From positions 4,960,001 through 5,024,000 of the forward strand of contig JAKSXM010000107.1 of NCBI GenBank assembly GCA_022575985.1: 64,000 nucleotides of DNA. Direction: 5' to 3'. Under the pieces are notes generated by a model that ran no database searches, was not told the origin of the DNA, and saw only the letters and a program-made list of their open reading frames with translations. Position 1 is the stretch's first letter, and the number at the start of each line of letters is the position of its first letter. The stretch is from Anagrus nilaparvatae. Lineage: Eukaryota; Arthropoda; Insecta; Hymenoptera; Mymaridae. Made by a program: the position numbers and the translations under genes. This document shows, in pieces, positions 54,329 to 64,000 of this stretch.

Positions 54329-54462
54329 CTACATTACCGACACACCTCTGGGGTACATCATCCTCTGGGGGCACGTCAGATTGGGGTATCTTTTTTGGGT
54401 ATCTTTCTTGGGTATCTTTCTTGGGTATCTTTCTTGGGTATAACCCCCTTTCCTTATCTACT
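54329..54462 (-). repeat. Right terminal inverted repeat of Polinton
   Basis: The exact reverse complement of 34,454-34,587 over all 134 bp, including the GATACCCAAGAAA tandem array, ending CCTTATCTACT. Confidence 0.95.
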
Positions 54463-54468
54463 TATAAT
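54463..54468. repeat. Target site duplication (right), TATAAT
   Basis: Identical to 34,448-34,453. Confidence 0.95.
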
Positions 54469-56880
54469 CAGAAATTAATTAATTAAAGTTATTATTTTGA
54501 ATATACATTTAATTAATTACTATTATGTAAATAAACATGCTAATACTGTAAATGTACACATACAATATTTTGTACATTAAATATTTATTGTTTATAAAAA
54601 AATGAGTTTGATTATTTACGTCACCTAATATACCCAATTAATAATATTTCAAATAATAATAATCGTCTGTATTTAGGAATAAATTTAGTGGGTTGTTGCG
54701 CTTCGCACAGTCTATAATTTTTAGCGATTATCTAGTTTTAAAAGGTACAACTGTACTATTTGTGAAAGAAATAGAAAACCTTGGAGTATTATTATTAATT
54801 TTAATTTTTATAAAAAAAAAAATTTGAAAGGATTCGTCTTCCTTAGTTTTTTTAGAAGATTTGAGGAATGGAATCTTTTCATAACAGCACTGGATCACAA
54901 GTAAATTTGTTGCCAGTAGCAAAGAAACACGTTTTTACACACGGTTTTCCTGAACAATAAGTTACCCAACCTAAAATGGTGAGAAAAATCAACTGATTCT
55001 ACGGGTTTTATATAGTTTGTACATGAAAAAAACACTGAGAAGAAATAGTATATTATGATCCCGATCCCAAAGCGTTAATTATCATCCGAGGTAAAGGCAA
55101 GTATGGGACTTTCTACAATCATTCGGTAAACTTTCGTGGGAGGCCGAAAAAGCTCCTTCGCAAGTTAGTGGTGCTCACTAAAAAAAAAATAATAAATAAA
55201 AATAAACATTTATATTTATTTTATGTACAGTTGGTACCACTGACTTGCGGAACTCTTGTGGCCACCCACATAGGGTTTACTGGATGATTGCAGAGAGTCC
55301 CTAATATTGACATTTAAATCTCAAAATTTCAGAATAAATAAAAAAATTTCTTGTAATTTTAATTAATCTAGTTATAGAGCGAAGCGTTATACGTATCAAT
55401 TAAGACATTTATAGTATTTAAAATATATTTTTTAATTCAGTTTTTTAGTTTTGTTTATAATTTGGTTTATACAATGTATTTATAATATGTATATGACATT
55501 TATATAATAATAAATGTCATATGCGTGCCTAACGCATACATATTTAATATTGTAGAGTGTACACGCGCTTCTCAGAGTATTTATGTAAAATGCCTGTATA
55601 TAATGTTTCCAAAGATTATATTATATTAATAAATTGTGTCTTTTTTATTACAAGAACCTACCTAGTCCATACACAATTAACAATAAATAAATAGGTAAGT
55701 AATTAATGGTAAAAGACCATAAAATTTGTGATCAGCAACTTAAAAAAGCTATAGTAGACCAAATCTGGAGGTGGATAAAAACTTGAAACCCTCCGCTCCC
55801 CCCCTCCGTATATTGACTAGTGTAATGGATAAAAATGATAAAATGCTATTTTTCCTTCCCAGTGGGGAAAAAAATTTATAATCAGTTTGTGTAAATACAC
55901 AACCAACGAACATGGAACATGTTCACTCATAACAGTAATAAATCCAAAAACCGAAATTACAATAAATCCCGAAATATAAATTATTCTAAGTCCCTAAATC
56001 GAAAATATTCTAAGTCCATTTCACCCCCTCCCCCTAAAACGTCACTTTTTCAGCACCCCCAAAAACGTCAGTTTTCACCCCCTTGCCAAGATAGACTTTT
56101 TCAAATACCCCATCCAATGAATATGTTCCATCTTAATATGTGTTGTTTACGATCGCACCGCGGGGCAAAAAAAAGAGTTTTTGATCCACTAGGATATGAT
56201 AGAGATAAGTTTTGATAACAAAAATAATAATGATTTATTTAAGTTGCGGAAAAAGCTCCTTAAGTTCATTCAAGTCAAAACTTTGTGTCCAGATTTGGTT
56301 CATATTGTTTTTTTCAGTCATTGATCATGAATTTCGTGATCCTGCCCGTATCGAAAAATCCTGTGATAGCGTTGTGATGATGATGATGATTGAATTTGAG
56401 ATGCAAATTTTCATATTATGACCTACAAAATATTTTTCGGTTTTTCAAAACTCAAATCTAATGCAGTTCGGGTGTATTTGAAATTTTTGGGTCCGCCATA
56501 TTGGAAAACCGAAAAATATTTTCGAGGTCAAATTATGAAAATTTACATCTCAAATTTGTTTTCATTGATCTTGAAAACCTAAATCTAATGCAGAAAATTT
56601 ATTTTCGGGTGTTTTTAGAGTTTTCGGATACGCCATATTGGGAAACTTTTAGACCCTTTTTCGGTAAATGAAATTTTTAATTAATAATATCTTCCTGAGT
56701 ATTACCTGGACTCCTGGAGGACTATATTTCGGTTTCCCGTCCATATTTATTAAAATTAAGTTTTTTTCTATTTTATGCACAAAATTTTGCGATTTTGCAC
56801 AACGTTGTGCACAACGCTTGCACATGATTTTTCGATACGGGTCGCCTATTAAAAATAGCTACTTCACCCTTAAATTTTCA
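54469..56880. other. No gene seen; MITEs and dispersed repeats
   Basis: 54,840-54,900 is a half-copy of the 7.0-7.26 kb repeat. 55,103-55,301 is a palindromic MITE (GGGACTTTCTACAATCAT with mirrored ATGATTGCAGAGAGTCCC). 56,450-56,660 contains two diverged units with CGCCATATTGG.AAAC. Short ORFs here have no recognisable content. Confidence 0.5.
55103..55301. mobile_element. Palindromic MITE
   Basis: Inverted arms of about 75 bp (GGGACTTTCTACAATCATTC.. / ..GGATGATTGCAGAGAGTCCC), with CGCAAGTTAGTGGT mirrored by ACCACTGACTTGCG on each side of an AT-rich loop. Confidence 0.65.
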
Positions 56881-58845
56881 AAAACATGAAATACATCAAA
56901 AAACCCCTTTTAGGGATAGTTTTTGCTAATTTAAGTGTGAAATAATAATTTTTCAAAATCCCAAAATTTGTTATCAGCGACCCAAAATATCCATATGAAC
57001 CAAGTCTGGAGGTTCAAATACATAAAAAATACCCCTTTTTATGGGTAGTTTTTTCAAATTTAAGGGTGCGCGCAATTTTCTCATAAAAAAGACCCTGAAA
57101 TTCATGATCAGCGACCCAAAAAACTTATAGTAGAATAAATCTGATGGTGGCTGGAAACTTGACAACCTAAACCGTATATTGGATAATTCGTATATTGACT
57201 GGAGTAACAGTCCCCGTTTAAAATTTTACTTATTTTCTCACTGACGTATTTTCCTATGTTTCTTTATACCTCTTTATGTATACTAAAAAATGGTCGTATA
57301 TATCGTTTTGTTATTGATATCTTACTGTAAAATTTTTTTTTATTTTTGTATTAAATCACAGTTTTACTGAAATATGCTTGAATTTTTTTTAAAATAAATT
57401 TTTTTAAATTCAAGCATTCGCTAAAATATTATTATTAAGCAACCTGCTTAAATATTCAAACAATTTGCTTGAAAATTAAAGCGAATCATATTAAATAAAA
57501 ATTAAAAATTCAAGCGAATTTCAAGTGGAGCAATCTGACAGTGTATAATTTACAAATCAAAAATCCAAGTAAATAAATAGTAAATTTTAAAAATATTAAT
57601 CGTATTTTTAAAAAAATTCTGTTCAGGTATATGAAGAATTATATATTTTTTACCACTTAATTCGTTCCTGAAATCGAAAATCATTTTTTTGAAGGCACAT
57701 CGCTATGACCTGGATTTTCGGGACCCTTGAACCCACAGGAACACGAAAACATAAAAGTACTAAGATTTGGCGATGGATGCCAAAAAGCTTTTTGCATTTT
57801 TACGTAGAAAACGCTGTTTTTCAGTCCTCAGCTGCCTGAAATTTTGAAAATCTTTATTTACAGCTTCTCTGATGATTTTATCTTATCTATTAGTTAGTTT
57901 CAACATCTATAACATACAAATAATAGAAAAAAAGGTTTAAGCGATGGATATAATATGGATTTTAGCTTTTTTGAGACCAAAATGCTGTTTTTCAAAATTG
58001 TTTCACAAATTGACCAAATTTTAAAAATTTATATTATTCTTCTGAACGAATAGTCCAAATTTTAAAAATTTATATTATTATTCTGAAAGAATAGACCAAA
58101 TTTTAAATATTTATATTATTATTCTGAACAAATATACCAAATTTTAAATAATATCACTAGGGGGCTCCACCCCCTCCGCGCTTCGCGCACCAACCTCCGT
58201 AGAGTGATTAGAAAACTGGGTTAGTTATAAGAACAACAAAATTTTGTATATTTTACAAATATGAGGTTAGAATTACAATTCTAACCATAACCATGGTGAT
58301 ATTTACATAATTTATTTAAATAACAAAACTTTATGATGTTATCATAACCATCGATTTCGGTTATGTTTAAAAGTTATTTTTCTCCTAGTAGTTGCAAGAG
58401 ATACATACTTCTATTTCTATTATTTTTATTTTTGTTGCCGCCTTAATAAATTTATAATAATGAAAATAATAGTGTTACTGTAGTCGACTGCTCTGATGTT
58501 TTTATCTTATCTATTAGTTAGTTCCAACATCTATAACATACAAATAATCGAAAAAAAGGTTTAAGCGATGGATAAAATAAGGAATTTATCATTTTTGAGA
58601 CCGAAATTCCTTTTTTTAATAGCTCAGCTGCCCAAATTTTTAAAATCAATATTTTTAGGCCCTCTGATGATTTTATCTTATCTATTAGTTAGTTCCAACA
58701 CTATTAATATAAAAAAAAGCGTAACAAAGGCCTAACCGATGGATATAACAGGTATTTTGGTTTTTTTAAGTCCTAAATGCGGTTTTTCACAGCTCAGTTG
58801 CCCGATTTTTAAATACTTAAAAAAATAAAAAACAGTAGAAGCCCA
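56881..58845. repeat. Diverged tandem and dispersed repeats, no gene seen
   Basis: Three ~150 bp units with GATGATTTTATCTTATCTAT and 'aaggtttaagcgatgga' begin near 57,867, 58,494 and 58,668. A separate ~50 bp unit (CCAAATTTTAAA..TTATATTATT) repeats three times at 58,015-58,150. Confidence 0.55.
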
Positions 58846-58851
58846 ACTTAA

Positions 58852-59561
58852 GGGGGTAGACCTAATTGGAACTTTTTCGTAATCGATTTTCTGTTTTTAT
58901 TTTTTTTGGGTTCAAAAACATCTTAAAAATATGGAAAAAAATTTTTATAATGATATCTTGAATAATAAGAAAGTTATAGACGTTGAAGCGAGACACCGCG
59001 AAAGACGTAAGATACAGTATTCTAAACTTTAAACGCGTTTTTCTCGAAACAACGTTTTTCGATTTGTGTGCACGATAACTCAAAAAATAATTAAGATATC
59101 TTCCTAATTTTTTGGCTACATTTTTAAAATACAATTATCTTCTGGATTGATGGAAGGGTTTTTCCAAAAAATGTCCCAATTTTTTTTTTCTTTCAAAAAA
59201 ACATGTGAAAAAAATTGCAATTTTTGAAAAAAATTAAATAATTTTTATAATTTTCCATTTTCCGAAATTTGAATCCATCAATCCAGAAGAAAAATGTTTC
59301 CCAAACATAATTAATTTGGTTTCGTGTGTTTCTGAACAATTTGGAGACCAGAATCCTGCACACAGTGAAAAGTGAGGCCCAACTTTGAGTACGTGTACTC
59401 GGCGCCATTTTGAAAAAATTAAAAAAAAATAAAAATAAAAATGTTTAGCAACTTATAATCTAATAAAGTGCCAACTTTGAAAAAAGTATCTCAATTATTT
59501 CTACCCGAAAACCTGTCCAGAAAAGCACACCTTTTTTCTATCTCCAATTAAGTCTACCCCC
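58852..59561. mobile_element. TTAA-flanked piggyBac-like non-autonomous element
   Basis: The ends GGGGGTAGACCTAATTGG and CCAATTAAGTCTACCCCC are inverted and lie inside TTAA on both sides (58,848-58,851 and 59,562-59,565). TTAA targeting is the piggyBac hallmark. The interior (about 710 bp) has no transposase. Confidence 0.65.
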
Positions 59562-59565
59562 TTAA

Positions 59566-59990
59566 ATAAAAGATACTAAAAATTAAATTTGAATTTTCAA
59601 CTTTTCAACATCAACTTTTTTTTGCTAAACGGGTTAAAAGAAGGAAATTTTAATTATTCTTTTGTTTTAATTTAATTACAAAAGTCATGGTACTTTATTA
59701 CACTAAATACAAAATTTCATTCAAAAATTCAATCTTTTAAAATTGATAATTTAATTTTTTTGAGCCAAAACAGCCTGACATATAAGAAGTTTTTCCTTTT
59801 CAAGTACTTTTGAAAATAGATAAACCACAATTAGTAAAAGCGAAAACTAAAATATCCTACTTTACATTTACAAATGAAGTTTATAGTATGATTGATGAAA
59901 GTGCTACAGGTCTATTCATTCATAATAATGATATAAATTTTTAAAATTGGTCTATTCGTTCAGAATCTCTATATATTATAAATTTATAAA
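59566..59990. other. No gene seen
   Basis: AT-rich sequence without repeats I can name, apart from one further TTGGTCTATTCGTTCAGAA-like phrase near 59,950 related to the 58.0 kb units. Confidence 0.4.
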
Positions 59991-60004
59991 CGCTGCCACC
60001 GTTG

Positions 60005-60210
60005 CATGAGACTTTTGGGACAAACTGGTACTTTTGGGCCAATCTGGTACTTTTGCGCCATACTGGTCCTTTTGGGCTAAACTAGACCTTTTGGGCCAAA
60101 TTGGGTCTTTTGGACCACATTGGCCCTGTTTACCTAGAAAATCACTGCTGCATAAGTTCACTTACCCAAAATGGTCTTTTTGGGCCAAAGGAGTCCTTTT
60201 GGCCTTAACA
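60005..60210. repeat. Minisatellite, about 20 bp unit (ACTTTTGGGCCAAACTGGT type)
   Basis: About eight diverged copies of CTTTTGGGCCAAA..TGG between 60,008 and 60,205, interrupted once by unrelated sequence at 60,130-60,160. Open frames on both strands here are products of the repeat. Confidence 0.75.
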
Positions 60211-60214
60211 ATCA

Positions 60215-63200
60215 ATTTATAAAACTTTTAATAAAAAAATTTTAATACAGTAAAAATATTATTGATATGCTTCTGAGTTATTTTAAAATTTTACCACTCT
60301 CTGCTTTTAAATCAGGACCAACGACGAGGACGTGGTGGTATTCTGATTCCAATAGCTTTAAAGAAAATTTATCTTTAAAGAAAAAAAATTAAATGAAAAT
60401 TAAGACTCACTTGAAAGTTTTTAAATTCCCTCCTGTATAAGGTAATTACCAACCTATTCTAGCTTTAAAAGGAGTATCAGACTTTACTTTCGTAAATTAG
60501 ATGATGTGTCGACACCTTTGTAATTGTTGATTATGTACTATTGATGATTGTTATTAACTTAATAACAGTTGAAATTATTATTGATACTATTGATGATTGC
60601 TATTAACTTATTAACAGTTGAACTTATTGATTAAAGGATACTTTATTTATTTATTAAAAATATTCAAATTTTAGTTACATGTTAAAGCGATACTACTCAT
60701 TTTTGGGATTCGTATACTTGTTTCTTGGTAAAAAATATCAGATTTCTGAAATTAACAACAATTACTCACAGTAACGTGGTCTCAATGATTAGATTATTAT
60801 TATGTTTTCGATAAAATATTTCTGTAATCACATAAAAATTTTTTTAAAAATATGTTATTCTAAAACTTAATGAATTCAATGTTCTATATACACAATTTCA
60901 AATATTTAAGTACCTTAAATATGCTGTTTTAATTTTTAAAATTGGTATTAAAAAGTAAAAATTATTTTTTATTGACCGGAATAGGGGCTGAGTCTTAATT
61001 AGAATTTTACCCTCGCATTAAGAAATGGATTAAACACTAAAAATTATATATTTATTAAATTATTATATTACTATCTTAAAATAAATTTTATCTCTGAGAA
61101 CTATACATTTTCTTGGGAATTTATTTATTTTTTAATTATTTTTCCTATTGAAAAAACTTATAACTGATACAAACTAGTGTAAACACAACCAATATGCATG
61201 CAACACATCCGCTAAAACTAAATGCTAGCTAAATGGAACGAAATAATATTAAAATTTTGCTGCCCATGGTTTAATAACCAGATCCATTAATTTAATATTT
61301 AATAATTATTAACTTTTTTTTGCTGAAAGTGGGGGATCCCGGTTAAGTAATAATACAATAATTATTAATTTTTTTAGAGATTTGTTCCCTCATATTGGAT
61401 TCCTGAAAAGCAGTTTTTTGATCGAAAAATATTAATACCATTTTAATGCAAGTATTAAAGTTATAGTAGTAGTGTTATTACTAGTATAAGTGCTCGGCGA
61501 ACCCGGGCAAGAGTAATATGTATTCACACTACTGTCTAAAGTTTTTGGCACATAGTGTTTCTGATGTTTTTTAATTTAGGATATTTTGGTTTAGCTCTTG
61601 GTTTAGGATATTTTGGATAAGCACTTTTTTAATTTAATAAATTATAATAAATAAGGTGCTTTTGGACAAAATTTTCAATTATTTGTTTGTCCAAAAACAT
61701 ACGGCCTTATTTTTTATTAAATTTAAAAAATTTTTATGCCAAAATATTCTAAATAAAGTAAATAAAGAAAGTGGGAAAACTTTCTTCTGATCTCCAAAAA
61801 ATTTTTTAGTCATAAAAATAAAAAATAAATAAATTTTTTTTTTTTAAATGGCACCCAGTTCTCTTAAAATTAATTCAAATTTGCTGCAAAAATCGGAGCT
61901 ATAATTTTTTGATTTTAATTTTTCGGTGTTCCACTACATACAGCTAAAAAATACAGAAATTTATTATTTCCCGCTGAATCCGAATCTGCCATCAGTTTTT
62001 AGTAAAAATCTCAAGAAAAGCCGGAAAATCAAAAAAACTAAAAAGAAATTTCAAATACGAATTTCTCAAAAAGTGGGATTTTTTTTCTTCTAATTGGCCA
62101 TAAAAGTTGTTTTTTCCTATTAGTGAAAAAAAAATCTGCTTGCCGCAAGTCATTTGCCGTAAGAAGAATACCGCTAGATTTTTTTTTCATATTCAAAGGA
62201 TTGTAAATGGCTAATTATTATAATAAAAAAAAAATAATAATTTTTTGTCAGAAAAAAGATAATTTTATTTTTCACTTTTAAGTAACTTTCAAGTGATTTG
62301 CTATCATTTTATCATTTTAAAGATAAAAATAATCACTCGAATACATTAAGCGAGATCATCAATAAGAAACTCAATGTATCTTTTTTATATATCAATCTCA
62401 GCTTCATTTTTTTTTTTTATATAGGAATAAAAGAGCCCTCATCCTCGCTCGTGGGGAACCATTCACTGAAGCCACGATGCGAGTGCAAGCATATACTGTC
62501 GGATAAAAAAAGATGCGACCCTCTGACCTTTTACTCATATTTTCTATAAAAATGGTCACAAAATATCCGAAAAAAATTTTTCTTATAGGAATTTGTTTCT
62601 TTTACTCCTATACGGAAGTTCAAGTTTCTAAGTTAATTAGGACAAAAGTTATGGTCGAAAAGGGATAAAAAAAGTAGAAAAAAAACTGAAAACTTTTCAT
62701 GGTCATTTTCAAAATGCTATAATTTCACTATAAATCAATAGTTTTTTTACCAAAATTCAACCAAGGGTTCTGTGACTCTTTCACTATTTGGTAACGTTGG
62801 ATTTTCTTTTATAAGTCTATTTTTTATCAATATTTTTTAGAAAATGATTAAACAATAACTATCCGATAGGGCCAAAAATGGCTGGATATATTTAGGAACA
62901 AATGATCTGACTTTTCTTTAAAGGATTTTTTTTCTCAAGCACCTCATCCCAGATGGCACTAAAAAATTAGCATGAAAAAAATGGGATAAAAGTTTACTTT
63001 GCCTATAACTTTTTTTCGGCTTATTTTTTAAACGGTTCTGGTTGGTCTCAAAATTTTCCCGATTTTGTCATCTTGCAAAATGATAGGAATCATTTTTTTT
63101 TTTGTGAAAGTAATATTTTTCGAGATATTCACGCCAGAACGATCCGATTTCTTCATTTTTCGTTAAGCAACCATTTTTGCCATGTCAAATCTCCTTTAAT

Positions 63201-63590
63201 ATTAATCGTACAAAAATAAAAAAAACCACTTTATTTGATAACTAAAATACTTCATATGTGCATTTCTACAAGAAAGTACTTTTTATGAGCACCAAAAATG
63301 AAGAAAAAAAAATTTACGAGGCCGCGACTGCCACCATGTTTTTCTGGTAGTTTGAACCCTATAGAATTCAAAAAAAAGCGTGAACACGAAATCGGCGATG
63401 GATGCCAAAAAGATTTTGCCACTTATATCAGAAACTGCGTTTTTCGTATCTGATCTACCCAAAATTTTAAAAATAACTTTTTAGGTAAATAAAATTTTTA
63501 AAAAATAGGTAAAAAATCTGATTGTCAGGAAAAAATCACTCCAGAAGAAAAAAAAACTTTTCTTTTTCCGATGAAATTTAGCCAAGTTAT
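60215..63590. other. No gene seen
   Basis: AT-rich DNA. A direct repeat with ACTATTGATGATTG and TTAACTTA(T/A)TAACAGTTGAA occurs at 60,537-60,625. The rest shows no supported ORF or RNA. 63,380-63,480 resembles the 57.7 kb repeats (GCGATGGATGCCAAAAAG). Confidence 0.4.
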
Positions 63591-63619
63591 CGTCAATTTA
63601 AGATTTTGCCCAAATTCGT

Positions 63620-64000
63620 CTTAAAAAAGATTGAAATTTTATTGAAAAAAGCCTGTTTCTGATCTTTAAGCATGCATTACTCGCTTGATTTTCATCGTAA
63701 AATAATAATTTTTTTTTTTTAAATTGATACATTTTTTCCTGGCAATTCATTTCTTTATGAAAAAAATCATTTTTATGTACCAAATTTCAATTTTTAGGCC
63801 AAAAGCCTTTGAAAACTGTAAATAGCAAAATTTACTTAACACAGTTTTTGACCTAAAAATTGAAATTTGGTCAATAAAAAGATTTCTTTCTTGAACAAAT
63901 GAATACTCAGGAAAAAATTAGTTGATTAAAAAAAAAAAATTATTATTTTACGATGAAAATCAAGCTAGTAATACATATTTTAAGTTCAGAAAAAGGCTTA
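63620..64000. repeat. Palindromic element cut by the right window edge
   Basis: The arms around a centre near 63,827 are inverted copies: ACCAAATTTCAATTTTTAGG with CCTAAAAATTGAAATTTGGT, and AATTCATTTCTTTATG, TTACTCGCTTGATTTTCATC with their mirrored forms. The outer end lies beyond the window. Confidence 0.6.

Larger units (their letters stand above)
34454..54462. mobile_element. Maverick/Polinton (adintovirus-like) element, complete ends
   Basis: A 20,009 bp element bounded by identical 134 bp inverted repeats, beginning AGTAGATAAGG and ending CCTTATCTACT, within a perfect 6 bp TATAAT duplication. It carries the Polinton hallmark set: type B polymerase, retrovirus-type integrase with chromodomain, packaging ATPase, adenovirus-type protease, jelly-roll capsid genes. 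It also has a PLA2 domain gene and several accessory genes. The major capsid gene, polymerase and protease are damaged, so this copy is unlikely to be autonomous, though its ends look fresh. Confidence 0.97.

Noticed and set aside
34454..54462. Interpretation as a polydnavirus or nudivirus provirus
   Set aside because: The gene set, protein-primed polymerase, integrase with chromodomain, terminal repeats and 6 bp duplication are specifically Maverick/Polinton.
59976..60222. Repetitive ORFs on both strands at 60 kb
   Set aside because: The ~20 bp minisatellite keeps frames open by chance, and both strands look equally coding.

Overview
The window is AT-rich eukaryotic DNA, most likely from an insect. 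The support is a spliced insulin-receptor-like gene, small GT-AG introns, an I-clade LINE, a Maverick/Polinton, many MITE-type palindromes, and arthropod-style TATA + TCAGT/TCATT initiator promoters. A parasitoid hymenopteran would fit, but that is only an impression; the sequence does not settle it.

Layout. 1-11.24 kb: the 5' two-thirds of an insulin-like receptor gene on the minus strand. Eight exons cover the signal peptide, L1, Cys-rich region, L2, FN3 and a furin-site exon; the kinase half lies beyond the left edge. Its introns are filled with MITEs and a 2.6 kb hairpin element. 11.3-33 kb: intergenic DNA made of nested non-autonomous transposons (foldbacks at 13.3-16.2 and 19.9-21.6 kb, a TTTTCGCC-motif element at 17.4-19.0 kb), a short LINE tail, and an I-clade LINE inserted into a solo-LTR-like element (26.5-30.3 kb). 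A higher-order satellite follows (31.6-33.05 kb), then a broken Pif1-like helicase (33.07-34.41 kb).

34,454-54,462 is a complete-ended Maverick/Polinton (adintovirus-like) of 20,009 bp. It has identical 134 bp terminal inverted repeats, AG...CT ends and a perfect 6 bp target duplication (TATAAT). It encodes a protein-primed type B DNA polymerase (five exons), a chromodomain integrase, a packaging ATPase, a penton-type minor capsid protein, an adenovirus-type cysteine protease, a gene with a parvovirus-like phospholipase A2 domain joined to a basic pVI/pX-like virion protein, a collagen-like/coiled-coil fiber candidate, a predicted myristoylated small protein, an OB-fold-like protein and several unrecognised proteins. 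Three core functions are damaged: the major capsid gene keeps only its N-terminal ~130 codons, the polymerase has an in-frame TGA just before motif B, and the protease frame is separated from its upstream partner at an A11 run. The ends are nevertheless pristine, so this copy may have been inserted or mobilised in trans.

At least eight start sites in the Polinton share one core promoter: a TATA box 31-32 bp upstream of a TCAGT/TCATT initiator. One of these is a mirror-symmetric bidirectional promoter. The leftward replication-type genes additionally carry repeated GTATACAC motifs in one orientation in their 5' leaders. These two signals and the PLA2 gene are the most interesting content.

54.5-64 kb: no gene seen. 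It holds MITEs, a TTAA-flanked piggyBac-like non-autonomous element (58.85-59.56 kb), tandem repeats, a roughly 20 bp minisatellite at 60 kb and a palindrome running off the right edge.
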